6,278 bases of DNA from Bacillota bacterium (GTDB taxonomy: Bacteria; Bacillota; Desulfotomaculia; Desulfotomaculales; Desulfallaceae): positions 1 to 6,278 of the forward strand of contig WQUS01000116.1 of assembly GCA_009781965.1 (NCBI GenBank), in the 5' to 3' direction. This document shows positions 5,622-6,278 of the stretch, one piece after another. Below the pieces are notes generated by a model. That model saw only the letters and a program-made list of their open reading frames with translations, was not told the origin of the DNA and did not search any database. Position 1 is the stretch's first letter. Each line of letters opens with the position of its first letter. The translations under genes and the position numbers were made by a program.

Positions 5622-6278
5622 TAATTTGATCTGATATTTTTTCGCTTTCCTGACAATGGTCGAGTGGTCGACGCCTAAAGCACTGGCAGCCTTGCGGCTG
5701 GAACTGAATAAATCCAGGGCCCGGGAAATCAGTTGCTCTTCCAGGATATGACGGGCTTCGTGCAGCTTGATTAGATCCGTTATGATTACCCGGCCGCCAT
5801 GCATGGTATTGCCAAAATAATCAAACATTGTTTCATTTTCCGGCTCGATAAGATCTTCTTTGGAACAGACAATTAAACGTTCAATAAAATTATCCAGTTC
5901 CCGCACATTGCCGGGCCAACCGTGATTTTCCAATCTAAGGAGCACATTTTGCGAGAAAGATTTGTTTAATTTGTATTGACGGTTGTATTTTTGCAAAAAA
6001 AAGCCGGTTAGCGGCAAAATATCTTCTTTGCGTTCTCTCAGGGGCGGTATATGTATGGGGACGACGTTAAGCCGATAAAATAAATCTTCTCTAAACTTTT
6101 TTTCTTTAATCATTTCGCTCAGGTTTTTATTGGTTGCCGCGATAAACCGCACGTTCACCTGTTGCGGTTTAAGCCCTCCCACCCGCATGATTTGGTTTTC
6201 CTGCATCACCCGCAAAATTTTTACCTGCGACGCTAAAGGAAGCTCACCCACCTCGTCAAGCAACAAGGTCCCTTCGTT
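5613..6278 (-). CDS. Sigma-54-dependent transcriptional activator, C-terminal part (AAA+ and TyrR-type HTH); 5' end outside the window
   Basis: The frame is open to the right edge, where it begins NEGTLLLDEVGELP, so 221 C-terminal residues are visible. LLLDE (5-9) is Walker B, IAATN (46-50) sensor I, FREDLFYRLNVVPIHIPPLRER (62 onward) the arginine-finger region, and WPGNVRELDNFIERL (121-135) sensor II, the classic order of bacterial enhancer-binding proteins. Walker A, the GAFTGA loop that contacts sigma-54, and any sensory domain lie outside the window. The C-terminus SSRKAASALGVDHSTIVRKAKKYQI (192-216) is a helix-turn-helix of the TyrR type, often found in activators that sense small ligands through an N-terminal PAS or ACT domain. 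It is convergent with the operon and shares its terminator. It probably activates the sigma-54-type promoter at 615-630, perhaps in response to the aromatic substrate; that is inference. Confidence 0.93.
   Translation of the reverse strand, partial: NEGTLLLDEVGELPLASQVKILRVMQENQIMRVGGLKPQQVNVRFIAATNKNLSEMIKEKKFREDLFYRLNVVPIHIPPLRERKEDILPLTGFFLQKYNRQYKLNKSFSQNVLLRLENHGWPGNVRELDNFIERLIVCSKEDLIEPENETMFDYFGNTMHGGRVIITDLIKLHEARHILEEQLISRALDLFSSSRKAASALGVDHSTIVRKAKKYQIKLKK

Overview
The window looks like chromosomal DNA from an anaerobic, mid-GC bacterium. It most resembles a Gram-positive aromatic degrader of the Peptococcaceae type (Pelotomaculum or Desulfotomaculum relatives), judging from strong AGGAGG-like ribosome binding sites, AT-rich leaders and a gene set known from strictly anaerobic aromatic metabolism. 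The organism is an inference; nothing here fixes it.

Layout. Bases 1-289 hold the broken 3' part of a DUF169-family gene whose two remaining pieces lie in different frames. Bases 290-761 are a long gene-free control region with direct repeats and palindromes (318-357, 470-481), a good housekeeping-type promoter (492-520), and a sigma-54-type promoter (615-630) whose -12 box overlaps a perfect TATAAT. A four-gene operon follows on the + strand: a VOC/methylmalonyl-CoA-epimerase-like protein (762-1157), a BamB-type tungsten oxidoreductase of the aldehyde:ferredoxin oxidoreductase superfamily (1274-3307), a BamC-type iron-sulfur protein (3334-3870), and a benzoate-CoA-ligase-like enzyme (3925-5541). 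A perfect 29-bp inverted repeat (5562-5621) forms a two-way terminator between this operon and a convergent, partial sigma-54 activator gene (5613-6278, - strand).

How it may work. The ligase would make an aryl-CoA (or related) thioester using ATP. The BamB/BamC pair would reduce it, or carry out a related low-potential redox step, with BamC passing electrons to the tungsten site. The VOC protein may act on or bind a CoA thioester, but it lacks one of the four usual metal ligands. The sigma-54 activator is a natural candidate for inducing the operon through the -24/-12 promoter and the upstream palindromes. The bamDEFGHI electron-input genes known from Geobacter are not in this window.

Three start codons are best moved downstream of the longest possible open frame because of ribosome binding site position: 762 (not 756), 3334 (not 3313) and 3925 GTG (not 3895 TTG). 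The most unusual points are the altered active-site region of the BamB-like protein, the VOC protein without its metal histidine, a triplicated GAGTACAATA element that can base-pair with a downstream GTACTC, and the perfect palindrome that contains the regulator's stop codon.
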